Shown piece after piece: positions 22,961-35,859 of a DNA stretch of 64,000 nucleotides (positions are counted from its first letter, which is position 1; every line of letters begins with the position of its first letter). The notes below the pieces were generated by a model. That model ran no database searches. It saw nothing but the letters and a program-made list of their open reading frames with translations, and was not told where the DNA came from. Origin of the DNA: Macrostomum hystrix (Eukaryota > Platyhelminthes > Macrostomidae); NCBI GenBank assembly GCA_950097015.1, contig CATNEN010000001.1, forward strand, positions 13,785,501 to 13,849,500. The letters are read 5' to 3'. The position numbers were made by a program, and so were the translations under genes.

Positions 22961-24127
22961 ATTTAGTCTATGTTTATCTAGTCTTCAATCGCTAGTACTA
23001 ACTAGATGAGTTCTGAGAATGAATCCGACTGATAAAGTTAGCTGCCTGCTGAATATTTCACAGTTTATTGTGGCCTGGAACCAATGTGCCTTAGAAAGAT
23101 TATTCTTTGATTCGTTCTCCCGGGATAACTTTATTGCCTCGCTGCATCTTAGCTCGCGAATTGTACTCTTCATTGTCTGGCCCTATATAGCCGCGTATTT
23201 TCTGCCCTTTTAGAATCAGCACTTTTCGCACTAGTTTTTCCTTTGTAGATAATTAATCAGCAGAATGTTTCATCTGTCTGTTTCTACGGGTAGTTTGTTT
23301 CTTTGGTTTGATTTTGATTGTTGTTGGCAGCGACTGTAGCGATCCCGCCTCTCTGTGTCTGTGCGCGCAATGTGAATCGATCGTTAGGACTGAGCGCGTG
23401 CTGAGATCCTCTTACACTTTGGCGGCGGGAGGTGGCTGACAGGTGGGGAGACACGGGGAGTCAGGTACTGAGCTCTAGTTAGTTAGGCTATAGGAATTTA
23501 CGAGTAGCTGGATGAAGCACTGTAGTTTTATTCTTTCTACCCTTTTCAAAATATTCTAGGTGTTGCAATCGCACTCAATCCCAACTTCCAGCTTCCTATC
23601 GCACTCAATCCCAAATCCCTTTCTTGCGAATTGTCACTACTGGCTATTTTAGTTTTTACTTTCACCTTTTCCGGCCATGCAGAACGCAGGCACAGCCCGC
23701 AATCTTAAATATCAGGCTAACCAAGGTAGATTAGATTGAGAATATCTGGGGCTCGGCTTATCTGCTAGTGCGCCTGGCCGTGCGTGTCAATCATTCTATT
23801 TCTAAATCCCCTCAATCCATTTCGCCCAGCCAGCCACTTCACCGCCCCTCTAGTGTGCGCTGGGAACAATAGTTTGGCCTCATTAAAATTCATCTCCCTT
23901 CAAACTGCAAGGATTACTAATTAGTAATTCGCGAATTATCACGAATCCTTAGTTTAGTCAACTTGGCTGAAATTTCAGACCTTCTTTAAAGCACGCAGAT
24001 CTTATAATTAAAAAATAAAAACATCGTTTATTTTGTGAACTTCTGAGCAGTATATAAAAAAGTAATAATCTGCTGAATGTATATTTAATTACCAATCGAC
24101 AAAAAACACTCAGCAGCCAAAAACTTA
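22961..24127. other. Unique intergenic stretch
   Basis: Includes a locally GC-rich segment at 23,330-23,460 (GGCGGCGGGAGGTGGC) that could be promoter-like. No gene is supported. Confidence 0.3.
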
Positions 24128-25555
24128 ACCCCTCACCCAAACTATTCCGCCATCAAACTCTTCCTATCCGCCACCACCTCACTCCTCCGCCAGCGCACAA
24201 ATTTAGAACCCCTTACCCCAAACTCTTCCCATCCGCCACCACCTCACTCCTCCGCAAGCGCACAAATTTAGAACCCCTTACCCCAAACTCTTCCCATCCG
24301 CCACCACCTCACTCCTCCGCCAGCGCACAAATTTAGAACCCCTTACCCCAAACTCTTCCCATCCGCCACCACCTCACTCCTCCGCCAGCGCACAAATTTA
24401 GAACCCCTTACCCCAAACTCTTCCCATCCGCCACCACCTCACTCCTCCACCAGCGCACAAATTTAGAATCCCTCAACCCAAACTTTTTCTATCCGCCTCC
24501 ACCCCACTCCTCCGCCAGCGCACAAATTTAGAACCCCTCACCCCAAACTCTTCCTATCCGCCACCGCCTCACTCCTTCGCCAGCGCACAAACAAATTCCC
24601 TCACCCCAAACTCTTACATTCCGCCACCACCTCACTCCTCCGCCAGCGCACAAACAAATTCCCTCACCCCAAACTCTTACATTCCGCCACCGCCTCACTC
24701 CTCCGCCAGCGCACAAACAAATTCCCTCACCCCAGACTCTTACATTCCGCCACCACCTCACTCCTCCGCCAGCGCACAAACAAATTCCCTCACCCCAAAC
24801 TCTTACATTCCGCCACCACCTCACTCCTCTGCCAGCGCACAAATTTAGAAACCCTCACCCTAAACTATTCCTATCCGCCACCACCTCACTCCTCCGCCAG
24901 CGCACAAATTTAGAACCCCTCACCCCAAACTCTTCCTATCCGCCACCGCCTCACTCCTCCGCCAGCGCACAAACAAATTCCCTCACCCCAAACTCTTACA
25001 TTCCGCCACCACCTCACTCCTCCGCCAGCGCACAAACAAATTCCCTCACCCCAAACTCTTACATTCCGCCACCGCCTCACTCCTCCGCCAGCGCACAAAC
25101 AAATTCTCTCACCCCAAACTCTTACATTCCGCCACCACCTCACTCCTCTGCCAGCGCACAAATTTAGAAACCCTCACCCTAAACTATTCCTATCCGCCAC
25201 CACCTCACTCCTCCGCCAGCGCACAAATTTAGAACCCCTTACCCCAAACTCTTCCCATCCGCCACCACCTCACTCCTCCGCCAGCGCACAAACAAATTCC
25301 CTCACCCCAAACTCTTACATTCCGCCACCACCTCACTCCTGCCAGCGCACAAATTTAGAACCCCTTACCCCAAACTCTTCCCATCCGCCACCACCTCACT
25401 CCTCCGCCAGCGCACAAACAAATTCCCTCACCCCAAACTCTTACATTCCGCCACCACCCCACTCCTCCGCCAGCGCACAAATTTAGAAACCCTCACCCCA
25501 AACTCTTCCTATCCGCCACCACCTCACTACTCCGCCAGCGCACAGATTTAGAACC
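24128..25555. repeat. Satellite, 63-65-bp unit, ~22 copies
   Basis: Two unit types alternate in blocks. One has CGCACAAATTTAGAACCCC and TTCCCATCCGCC (65 bp); the other has CGCACAAACAAATTCCC and TTACATTCCGCC (63 bp). Both share CACCTCACTCCTCCGCCAG. The block pattern suggests duplication of multi-unit segments. Confidence 0.95.
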
Positions 25556-25736
25556 TCAATTCTGTGGCCCTAGATAAACTCCACTACTCCAGGAAAGCAC
25601 AAAATCAATCCCTGGTTTTAAACCATATTTGCTAATTTAATTCTTCAACACCAATTTCCACAGCATTCTTCGTGCCTAAGCCATCAGTCGGAGCATCCGC
25701 TGCGTCTAGCGGAGGCCTCGACCCTAGCAAACCTCG

Positions 25737-26451
25737 ATGGGCAACCAGGCCAGCGGCGGTTCGGGCGCCAACCGGCGTCGACACCGCGGCGGCAACACTG
25801 GCCCGCTAGGCGGCACAATGCCGTCCGATAGTTTAATGTCGTTGAGTCTGAGAGGCAGCGGCGGAATTTTAGCTTGTAACTGCGATCCGGACACAGCCGC
25901 TCTGTTGCAGTCCTCACTGGCACAGAGCTATCGCCCCGGCTTGAAATGGTGCAATCACGAGGGTCGCCTTTGGTCGGCAAAGCTTCAGGGTCAGCCCTGG
26001 CACAGCCAGTGTCCCAGAGAAATCGATCAGATGGCCAAGCACTCACTTTGCCAACTGTTACAGGCGCTGCTGCGTGCCGGCTGGCGTCAGCCTGTTGCCA
26101 TAGAAACACTGAGACGTTCCCAGCTTTGCACGTGGCTGTTTGTTAGGAAGGCGCCATTACCAGAAGCGGAAGTGTTCTGTCTGGCGCCTTGCTGCTCAGA
26201 TCGCTTGCTGTTGCTGGGCAGACCGCCTCCCGGCGCTTTTGATGCTGTCAGCCGGGCCGTTCTGCGCTTCTGGCCGAAGGGACTGCGGCCCGCCACTGCC
26301 GCTCCCGGCGCCTCCTGCTCCAGGGCGACTGGTGAGTGAGCAGTGAGTGAGTGAGTGATTAAGAGTAGTTAAAAGAGCAAGTGAAAAAATTTAGGTATTC
26401 TTTTTTTAATTATTCATCTAATTCAGGAGGTCAAACCAGTTCCGCGAATCA

Positions 26452-26495
<44 letters not shown>

Positions 26496-28297
26496 AGCTC
26501 CGTCTGCGCGGCAATCCGTGGAACGCCTACGAGCGCGAACTCCGCGACGCCTCCCAGTGTCTGGCCGGCTGTGTGGCCGTCATCAGCGACTTAAGCGACG
26601 GTGCCAACGAAGCTGCCGCGGCTGGCAGTGTCCGCTGGCAGCTGGCCGTGGCATGCAGCGTGCGCGCCAGTCAGCCCAGCTGTCTGTTCTTCTATTCCAG
26701 CGCGAATCGCCCAGATTCGGCTTCCAACTGCTCCATCATCCAAGACAGTCGGGCTGGTTGCAGTAGCGGCGAGTTCAAAAACGAGACTGATAATTATATT
26801 GTTGAAAAGAATCATTCCAACGGTCTTCAAGAAACTGATGGACAATTGGAGTGTCGCTATCGACTACTGGGTTTTGCTCCGCCCGATTCTGTACGAATTA
26901 TGCCAGGTGAGAATGCATGGGATGAGATAGGTGTGAGATAATGAGGTGAGATTACTGAGATGTGAGATTAATGTAAGATTGAAAGGTGAGACAGAGGTGA
27001 CCTTGAAAGGTGAGATAGAAGTGACATTGAGGTGAGATTGAAAGATGAGATTGGGTGAGATTGAAAGATGAGATTGGGTGAGATTGAAAGATGAGATTGG
27101 GTGAGATTGAAAGATGAGATTGGGTGAGATTGAAAGATGAGATTGGGTGAGATGGAAAGATGAGATTGGGTGAGATTGAAAGATGAGATTGGGTGAGATT
27201 GAAAGATGAGATTGGGTGAGATTGAAAGGTGAGATAGAGGTGAGATTGAAAGATGAGATTGGGTGACATTGACAGATGAGATTGGGTGAGATTGAGAGGT
27301 GAGATAGAGGTGAGATTTAAAGGTGAGATAGAGGTGACATTGAAAGATGAGATTGGTTGAGATTGAAAGGTGAGATTGCTATAGCTACTTTGTCTAGCTA
27401 TTGTTATCACGATACCCCTGCGTTTCAGCGGACTCCGAACTTCTCGCCGCTTTCTACCGTCGCCTTACTAAGTCGCCAGCACCGTCAGATGATTTGGTTC
27501 AACAGAACCAGGAGCAGCTTCAGTTGCTGCAACCGCAGCAGCAGCAGCAGCAGCAGCATCATCATCTTCGCCTAGGCGGGTCTCCATGGCGACCCAATTC
27601 GCCGGAGGAAGCTCGCAGCGCCCGCTTAGCCGTTCTGAATCTACTCATGGCCGCTTCTTCTTCGTGTTCCCCGGCCGGTTCTTATTGGCTGCCGCGTCAA
27701 CCAATCAGAGCCAGCGGACGGGTGACAGAGAAGCCCTGCCTTTTATTGACGCCTACGATTAGGAATCGAAGAACAGTCAGGCTATTCTGCCTGGCACCCG
27801 TCGGTGCTAGGAGTCTATTGATTGCCGGAGCCACGAGCCACGAAGTTGAACAGGTTCGATCGGTCCTCCAGCTGGCTGACGCTTTCGCTGCTGAAGAACA
27901 ATTTCTGAATGCTTCTTCTAGTAGTTCAACAACGCCGGCTGCTGTCTGCTTTGAATTGAATCGCAGATTCTGGTCCACTGGCTCCAGCACGGGTGCTTGC
28001 AGCTCTGTCGCCACCTCCTGCTGCTGCTGTTGCTGCTGCTGCTGCGGCGGCGGAAGCGGCGGCGGTGGCGGCGGAGGCACAATGGGTTCAGCGGGACATT
28101 GGCTATTATTGGCTATAATTGGCCAGTTAACAACAACAGCAGCAGCAGCAGCAGCAGTCAAAGGTGGCGGTGGTCGCAAAAAATGTCGCCTGTTGTGCGC
28201 TGCCGATGCCTGCTCTCGATTGATCAGTCGATCGGACACTGTGCCTGAGGATTGGCCTACACTCTGGCTAGCTGTTAGCCATACTAGCGATGACTGA
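25737..28297 (+). CDS. Unrecognised protein with 3+ repeated W-x-G-x-P-W modules, N-myristoylation motif
   Basis: Three exons join in phase: 25737-26331, 26427-26906 and 27429-28297, giving 647 residues. The start MGNQASGG fits N-myristoylation (G2, S6), suggesting membrane attachment. Three diverged copies of a roughly 100-residue module occur, about one per exon. Each opens with a G-x-P-W motif (KLQGQPWHSQ, RLRGNPWNAY, RLGGSPWRPN), continues through a Leu-rich helix (LCQLLQALLRAGW, VLNLLMAASS) and a hydrophobic strand (TWLFVRK, SCLFFYS, CLLLTP), and ends in F-C-L-A-P followed by an R-L/S-L-L segment (FCLAPCCSDRLLLLG, FCLAPVGARSLLIAG). The C-terminal 100 residues (RFWSTG, GHWLLLAIIGQL) may be a fourth, degenerate copy with Cys, Gly and Ala runs inserted. 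Invertebrates have uncharacterised proteins with a similar module, but I cannot name the family and assign no function. Poly-Gln precedes modules 2 and 3. Confidence 0.72.
26942..27375. repeat. Minisatellite, ~23-bp unit, intron 2 of the module gene
   Basis: About 18 copies of GTGAGATTGAAAGATGAG plus ATTGG. The unit begins with GTGAGA, the same hexamer as this intron's own donor at 26,907, so the intron holds many donor look-alikes. Confidence 0.93.
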
Positions 28298-28385
28298 CGA
28301 TCACTGTGCGATCTGGATTGCGTTAGATTAACATTTGTGCCCTAATTTTGCACCATAGATTTCAAGCATTACATTCAAGCTTAGA

Positions 28386-29072
28386 TAGAGAGTGACAGAT
28401 TGAATAAGGGAGAGAGTGACAGATTGATTAAAGGAGAGAGTGACAGATTGAATAAGGGAGAGAGTGACAGATTGATTAAAGGAGAGAGTGACAGATTGAA
28501 TAAGGGAGAGAGTGACAGATTGATTAAAGGAGAGAGTGACAGATTGAATAAGGGAGAGAGTGACAGATTGATTAAAGGAGAGAGTGACAGATTGAATAAG
28601 GGAGAGAGTGACAGATTGATTAAAGGAGAGAGTGACAGATTGAATAAGGGAGAGAGTGACAGATTGAATAAGGGAGAGAGTGACAGATTGAATAAGGGAG
28701 AGAGTGACAGATTGAATAAGGGAGAGAGTGACAGATTGAATAAGGGAGAGAGTGACAGATTGAATAAGGGAGAGAGTGACAGATTGAATAAGGGAGAGAG
28801 TGACAGATTGAATAAGGGAGAGAGTGACAGATTGAATAAGGGAGAGAGTGACAGATTGAATAAGGGAGAGAGTGACAGATTGAATAAGGGAGAGAGTGAC
28901 AGATTGAATAAGGGAGAGAGTGACAGATTGAATAAGGGAGAGAGTGACAGATTGAATAAGGGAGAGAGTGACAGATTGAAGAAGGGAGAGAGTGACAGAT
29001 TGAATAAGGGAGAGAGTGACAGATTGAATAAAGGAGAGAGTGACAGATTGAACAAGGGAGAGAGTGACAGAC
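28386..29072. repeat. Minisatellite, 24-bp unit, ~28 copies
   Basis: Unit GAGAGTGACAGATTGAATAA plus GGGA. The first part alternates GAATAAGGG with GATTAAAGG (a 48-bp higher-order unit); the second part is homogeneous. Lies downstream of the module gene stop. Confidence 0.97.
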
Positions 29073-29424
29073 TTTTAGGTCACATAACGATGCATAAGTT
29101 TAAGGCGCACTTTGCTGGTGATTTGTGATATGCACTTTTTGTAATTGTCAGTTGCTTAGTCTCTATGGATTGTTAACCCAAAATGATTTGAACAGCCTTC
29201 ACGTCTTGTTATTTTTATTAAATTTTTTTTCCAGTTTGAATTGAAACTTTTCAATTTCAAAATATACTGCACAAGTTTAATTCCTATTTTTGTGGGACTT
29301 CAAACGTGTTTTCATTTTCGCTCAATCCATCAATGTAGTTTTTTACTATTGTTTTAGATCCGCATAATTACTAAGCTACTTGGTTTTCTGGGTATCTTTG
29401 TTATCCTGGCATGGTGTCTGAAAA

Positions 29425-30102
29425 TATATGTAAATATATCCGACAGTGTCTGTAAATCAATCTGCCAGTGTCTGTAATTCAATCTGACATTGTCTGTAAA
29501 CCAATAAGACAGTGTCTGTAAATCAATCTTACAGTGTCTGTAAATCAATCTGACAGTGTCTGTAAATCAATCTGACAGTATCTGTGTCTGACTGTGTCTG
29601 TAAATCAATCTGACAGTGTCTGTAAATCAATCTGTCAGTGTCTGTAAATCAATCTATCAGTGTCTGTAAATCAATCTGACAGTGTCTGTAAATCAATCTT
29701 ACAGTGTCTGTAAATCAATCTGACATTGTCTGTAAACCAATAAGACAGTGTCTGTAAATCAATCTTACAGTGTCTGTAAATCAATCTGACAGAGTCTGTA
29801 AATCAATCTGACAGTGTCTGTAAATCAATCTGACAGTGTCTGTAAATCAATCTTACAGTGTCTGTAAATCAATCTGACAGTGTCTGTAAATCAATCTGAC
29901 AGAGTCTGTAAATCAATCTGACAGTGTCTGTAAATCAATCTTACAGTGTCTGTAAATCAATCTGACAGAGTCTGTAAATCAATCTGACAGTGTCTGTAAA
30001 TCAATCTGACAGTGTCTGTAAATCAATCTTACAGTGTCTGTAAATCAATCTGACAGAGTCTGTAAATCAATCTGACAGTGTCTGTAAATCAATCTGACAA
30101 TA
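29425..30102. repeat. Minisatellite, 22-bp unit, ~31 copies
   Basis: Unit TGTCTGTAAATCAATCTGAC plus AG. Variants CTTAC/CTGAC and GAGTC/GTGTC recur in a higher-order pattern. Confidence 0.96.
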
Positions 30103-30975
30103 CTTCTAACTATTGCTTATGAATCAAGCTACCCTTTCGCTTGAGTTATATATCATTCTAGTATCATATCAGTTGATCACTTGTTAGTAAGGCTTCAGTA
30201 CAATGATGCCACGTCAGTACACACAGTATTGTCCTGTCACATTATGCACTATTATTGTGTTAACTGTCAAATAAGGCTAGAATTTCTATCCCAAGTTATA
30301 CCCCATAGTAGCACTTGTGCCTATAAGTATTGTCCTATAGGAGTTTCCCATTCATCAGACTCTGACATGAACAGACTAAAGAGTGAAGTACCACAGAGTG
30401 TTTCTGGTCTAATTCTTATCTCTTGCTGCTTATCAATTCAATTTTGAGATCACAAGCCCTTGCATACTCACATCCGCATTGTTGTGTTGGGTCTGTTATG
30501 GACTAGGACCATAATTAACCTATTGTGGTTGACAAGTTGACACTAATCCCCTAGCACGATAGTCGCATTACCATAACTTTACGTACAGGTCAGGAGTTAC
30601 ATTCGCAGTGTTTTGATACGCCACTGATTGTGCAGCTGACCCACAAAATTTTTATTTCTACTCTTTTATATCTATCTATTTTCTGTCCTTCAATTTAGCT
30701 ATGTACTTTTATTTTCAACCACTCTTCAGGCACCAGACGGTCTATGGGGAAATTAGCACTGAAAATATGTATCTATAGAAATCGACCACGGATCTTCGTT
30801 GTTAGTGGATCGGGCGAGACTTTTTTAAAAAATTTACTCTCTGTCTGCCGTTTTTGACCGCAAATGGGGATCTTTTTTCATCTGGCGGCCCTCATAGCGG
30901 CTTCTGTTGCCCAGAATTGATTTGCTTTCGTGTGTTGGCCTGTGTGTCTGCGGCTTGATCTGCTTGATTGTCTCC
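30103..30975. other. Unique intergenic stretch
   Basis: No gene is supported. The segment 30,840-30,975 could encode a non-repetitive tail on the minus strand continuous with the neighbouring 21-bp array, discussed under findings. Confidence 0.35.
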
Positions 30976-31970
30976 TTCAGGTCGCTCTCCCTGTCCTTCA
31001 GGTCGCTCTCCCTGTCCTTCAGGTCGCTCTCCCTGTCCTTCAGGTCGCTCTCCCTGTCCTTCAGGTCGCTCTCCCTGTCCTTCAGGTCGCTCTCCCTGTC
31101 CTTCAGGTCGCTCTCCCTGTCCTTCAGGTCGCTCTCCCTGTCCTTCAGGTCGCTCTCCCTGTCCTTCAGGTCGCTCTCCCTGTCCTTCAGGTCGCTCTCC
31201 CTGTCCTTCAGGTCGCTCTCCCTGTCCTTCAGGTCGCTCTCCCTGTCCTTCAGGTCGCTCTCCCTGTCCTTCAGGTCGCTCTCCCTGTCCTTCAGGTCGC
31301 TCTCCCTGTCCTTCAGGTCGCTCTCCCTGTCCTTCAGGTCGCTCTCCCTGTCCTTCAGGTCGCTCTCCCTGTCCTTCAGGTCGCTCTCCCTGTCCTTCAG
31401 GTCGCTCTCCCTGTCCTTCAGGTCGCTCTCCCTGTCCTTCAGGTCGCTCTCCCTGTCCTTCAGGTCGCTCTCCCTGTCCTTCAGGTCGCTCTCCCTGTCC
31501 TTCAGGTCGCTCTCCCTGTCCTTCAGGTCGCTCTCCCTGTCCTTCAGGTCGCTCTCCCTGTCCTTCAGGTCGCTCTCCCTGTCCTTCAGGTCGCTCTCCC
31601 TGTCCTTCAGGTCGCTCTCCCTGTCCTTCAGGTCGCTCTCCCTGTCCTTCAGGTCGCTCTCCCTGTCCTTCAGGTCGCTCTCCCTGTCCTTCAGGTCGCT
31701 CTCCCTGTCCTTCAGGTCGCTCTCCCTGTCCTTCAGGTCGCTCTCCCTGTCCTTCAGGTCGCTCTCCCTGTCCTTCAGGTCGCTCTCCCTGTCCTTCAGG
31801 TCGCTCTCCCTGTCCTTCAGGTCGCTCTCCCTGTCCTTCAGGTCGCTCTCCCTGTCCTTCAGGTCGCTCTCCCTGTCCTTCAGGTCGCTCTCCCTGTCCT
31901 TCAGGTCGCTCTCCCTGTCCTTCAGGTCGCTCTCCCTGTCCTTCAGGTCGCTCTCCCTGTCCTTCAGCTC
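30976..31970. repeat. Minisatellite, 21-bp unit, ~47 essentially identical copies
   Basis: Unit CTTCAGGTCGCTCTCCCTGT plus C. Copies appear identical over nearly 1 kb. The unit is 7 codons with no stop in four of six frames, so long ORFs arise automatically. Confidence 0.98.
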
Positions 31971-34900
31971 ATCCATAATCTACTTCAGGTCATCCACAAT
32001 CTACTTCAGGTCATCCACAATCTACTTCAGGTCATCCACAATCTACTTCAGGTCATCCACAATCTACTTCAGCTCATCCACAATCTACTTCAGCTCATCC
32101 ACAATCTTCTTCAGGTCATCCACAATCTACTTCAGGTCATTTAAAATCTACTTCAGGACATCCACAATCTACTTCAGGTCATCCACAATCTACTTCAGGT
32201 CATCCACAATCTACTTCAGGTCATCCACAATCTACTTCAGGTCATCCACAATCTACTTCAGGTCATCCACAATCTACTTCAGGTCATCCACAATCTTCTT
32301 CAGCTCATCCACAGTCTACTTCAGCTCATCCACAATCTACTTCAGGACATCCACAATCTACTCTAGGTCATCCACAATCTACTTCAGGTCATCCACAATC
32401 TACTTCAGGTCATCCACAATCTACTTCAGGTCATCCACAATCTACTTCAGGTCATCCACAATCTACTTCAGGTCATCCACAATCTACTTCACGACATCCA
32501 CAATCTACTTCAGGACATCCACAATCTACATTAGGTAATCCACAATCTACTTCAGGTAATCCACAATCTACTTCAGGTCATCCACAATCTACTTCAGGTC
32601 ATCCACAATCTACTTCATGTCATCCACAATCTACTTCAGGTAATCCAAAATCTACTTCAGGTCATCCACAATCTACTTCAGGTCATCCACAATCTACTTC
32701 AGGTAATCCACAATCTACTTCAGGACATCCACAATCTACTTCAGCTCATCCACAATCTACTTCAGGTAAGCCACAATCTACTTCAGGACATCCACAATCT
32801 ACTTCAGGTAATCCACAATCTACTTCAGGTAATCCACAATCTACTTCAGGTCATCCAAAATCTACTTCAGGTCATCCACAGTCTACTTCAGCTCATCCAC
32901 AATCTACTTCAGGTAATCCACAATCTACTTCACGACATCCACAATCTACTTCAGGACATCCACAATCTACATTAGGTAATCCACAATCTACTTCAGGTCA
33001 TCCACAATCTACTTCAGGTCATCCACAATCTACTTCAGGTCATCCACAATCTTCTTCAGCTCATCCACAATCTACTTCAGGTCATCCACAATCTACTTCA
33101 GGTCATCCACAATCTACTTCAGGTCATCCACAATCTACTTCAGCTCATCCACAATCTACTTCAGCTCATCCACAATCTACTTCAGGTAATCCACAATCTA
33201 CTTCAGCTCATCCACAATCTACTTCAGCTCATCCACAATCTACTTCAGGTAATCCACAATCTACTTCAGGTCATCCACAATCTACTTCAGGTCATCCACA
33301 ATCTACTTCAGGTCATCCACAATCTACTTCAGGTCATCCACAATCTTCTTCAGCTCATCCACAGTCTACTTCAGCTCATCCACAATCTACTTCAGGACAT
33401 CCACAATCTACTCTAGGTCATCCACAATCTACTTCAGGTCATCCACAATCTACTTCAGGTCATCCACAATCTACTTCAGGTCATCCACAATCTACTTCAG
33501 GTCATCCACAATCTACTTCATGTCATCCACAATCTACTTCACGACATCCACAATCTACTTCAGGACATCCACAATCTACATTAGGTAATCCACAATCTAC
33601 TTCAGGTAATCCACAATCTACTTCAGGTCATCCACAATCTACTTCAGGTCATCCACAATCTACTTCAGGTCATCCACAATCTACTTCAGGTCATCCACAA
33701 TCTACTTCACGACATCCACAATCTACTTCAGGACATCCACAATCTACATTAGGTAATCCACAATCTACTTCAGGTAATCCACAATCTACTTCAGGTCATC
33801 CACAATCTACTTCAGGTCATCCACAATCTACTTCATGTCATCCACAATCTACTTCAGGTAATCCAAAATCTACTTCAGGTCATCCACAATCTACTTCAGG
33901 TCATCCACAATCTACTTCAGGTAATCCACAATCTACTTCAGGACATCCACAATCTACTTCAGCTCATCCACAATCTACTTCAGGTAATCCACAATCTACT
34001 TCAGGACATCCACAATCTACTTCAGGTAATCCACAATCTACTTCAGGTAATCCACAATCTACTTCAGGTCATCCAAAATCTACTTCAGGTCATCCACAGT
34101 CTACTTCAGCTCATCCACAATCTACTTCAGGTAATCCACAATCTACTTCAGGACATCCACAATCTACTTCAGGTCATCCACAATCTACTTCAGGTCATCC
34201 ACAATCTACTTCAGGTCATCCACAATCTACTTCAGGTCATCCACAATCTACTTCAGGTCATCCACAATCTTCTTCAGCTCATCCACAGTCTACTTCAGGT
34301 CATCCACAATCTACTTCAGGTCATCCACAATCTACTTCAGGTCATCCACAATCTACTTCAGGACATCCACAATCTACTCTAGGTCATCCACAATCTACTT
34401 CAGGACATCCACAATCTACTCTAGGTCATCCACAATCTACTTCAGGTCATCCACAATCTACTTCAGGTCATCCACAATCTACTTCAGGTCATCCACAATC
34501 TACTTCAGGTCATCCACAATCTTCTTCAGGTCATCCACAGTCTACTTCAGGTCATCCACAATCTACTTCAGGACATCCACAATCTACTCTAGGTCATCCA
34601 CAATCTACTTCAGGTCATCCACAATCTACTTCAGGTCATCCACAATCTACTTCAGGTCATCCACAATCTACTTCAGGTCATCCACAATCTACTTCAGGTC
34701 ATCCACAATCTTCTTCAGCTCATCCACAGTCTACTTCAGCTCATCCACAATCTACTTCAGCTCATCCACAATCTACTTCAGGACATCCACAATCTACTCT
34801 AGGTCATCCACAATCTACTTCAGGTCATCCACAATCTACTTCAGGTCATCCACAATCTACTTCAGGTCATCCACAATCTACTTCAGGTCATCCACAATCT

Positions 34901-35470
34901 ACTTCAGGTCATCCACAATCTTCTTCAGCTCATCCACAGTCTACTTCAGCTCATCCACAATCTACTTCAGGACATCCACAATCTACTCTAGGTCATCCAC
35001 AATCTACTTCAGGTCATCCACAATCTACTTCAGGTCATCCACAATCTTCTTCAGCTCATCCACAGTCTACTTCAGCTCATCCACAATCTACTTCAGGACA
35101 TCCACAATCTACTCTAGGTCATCCACAATCTACTTCAGGTCATCCACAATCTACTTCAGGTCATCCACAATCTACTTCAGGTCATCCACAATCTACTTCA
35201 GGTCATCCACAATCTACTTCAGGTCATCCACAATCTTCTTCAGCTCATCCACAGTCTACTTCAGCTCATCCACAATCTACTTCAGGACATCCACAATCTA
35301 CTCTAGGTTATCCACAATCTACTTCAGGTCATCCACAATCTACTTCAGGTCATCCACAATCTACTTCAGGTCATCCACAATCTACTTCAGGTCATCCACA
35401 ATCTACTTCAGGTCATCCACAATCTTCTTCAGCTCATCCACAGTCTACTTCAGCTCATCCACAGTCTACG
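31971..35470. repeat. Minisatellite, 21-bp unit, ~166 variable copies
   Basis: Unit CATCCACAATCTACTTCAGG plus T, directly continuous with the preceding 21-bp array and sharing its CTTCAGGT. Copies differ at a few sites (GGTCAT, GCTCAT, GGACAT, GGTAAT, TCTTC), and blocks of variant order repeat every few hundred bases. It ends at CAGTCTACGCC about 390 bases before the ACOT8 start codon. Confidence 0.98.
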
Positions 35471-35859
35471 CCAGATCTGTTTAGATTCTGTCTAGAATAT
35501 TTTGCTTGCTGTAAGTTTTTACTGCTCAGTGATCAAGCATAATCACTTGTTTCCTTGCCATCAAGCAAAAACTGCCATCGCTCTGTTTTTCCTTTACCTT
35601 CTCTATCTGTGCTCCTAATTTATGTCTAGCCCATTCTGAGCCATAGTGTCATCCTTCTCCTTTGCCGGACTAGTCAGGAAATGAGATCAGTGAGCAGTGA
35701 GCAGTGAGCAGTGAGCAGTGCACGGCCTGACAAGCCGGAGCGTGGCTGCTGTGTTTTATGTTAGATCTCAAATTTCCTGCTAGTCGATACATTGCCTCAT
35801 CATAATTTGCTACTATTTCAGAGTTGCTGCTGCCAGAAGGCTGTATAATTCGCTTAGTC
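35471..35859 (+). promoter_or_regulatory. ACOT8 upstream region
   Basis: The only unique sequence between the 21-bp array and the ACOT8 start codon, so the promoter or 5' UTR probably lies here. It includes a small GAGCAGT tandem tract (35,690-35,720). No TATA box is confidently seen. Confidence 0.4.

Noticed and set aside
23019-23213. 64-codon hydrophobic frame in the intergenic region
   Set aside because: Short, with no neighbouring splice-phase partner, no signal for translation and unconvincing composition.
24128-25555. CRISPR-like alternation of conserved and variable segments in the 63-65-bp satellite
   Set aside because: The 'spacers' are just two recurring variants rather than unique sequences, and the DNA is eukaryotic.
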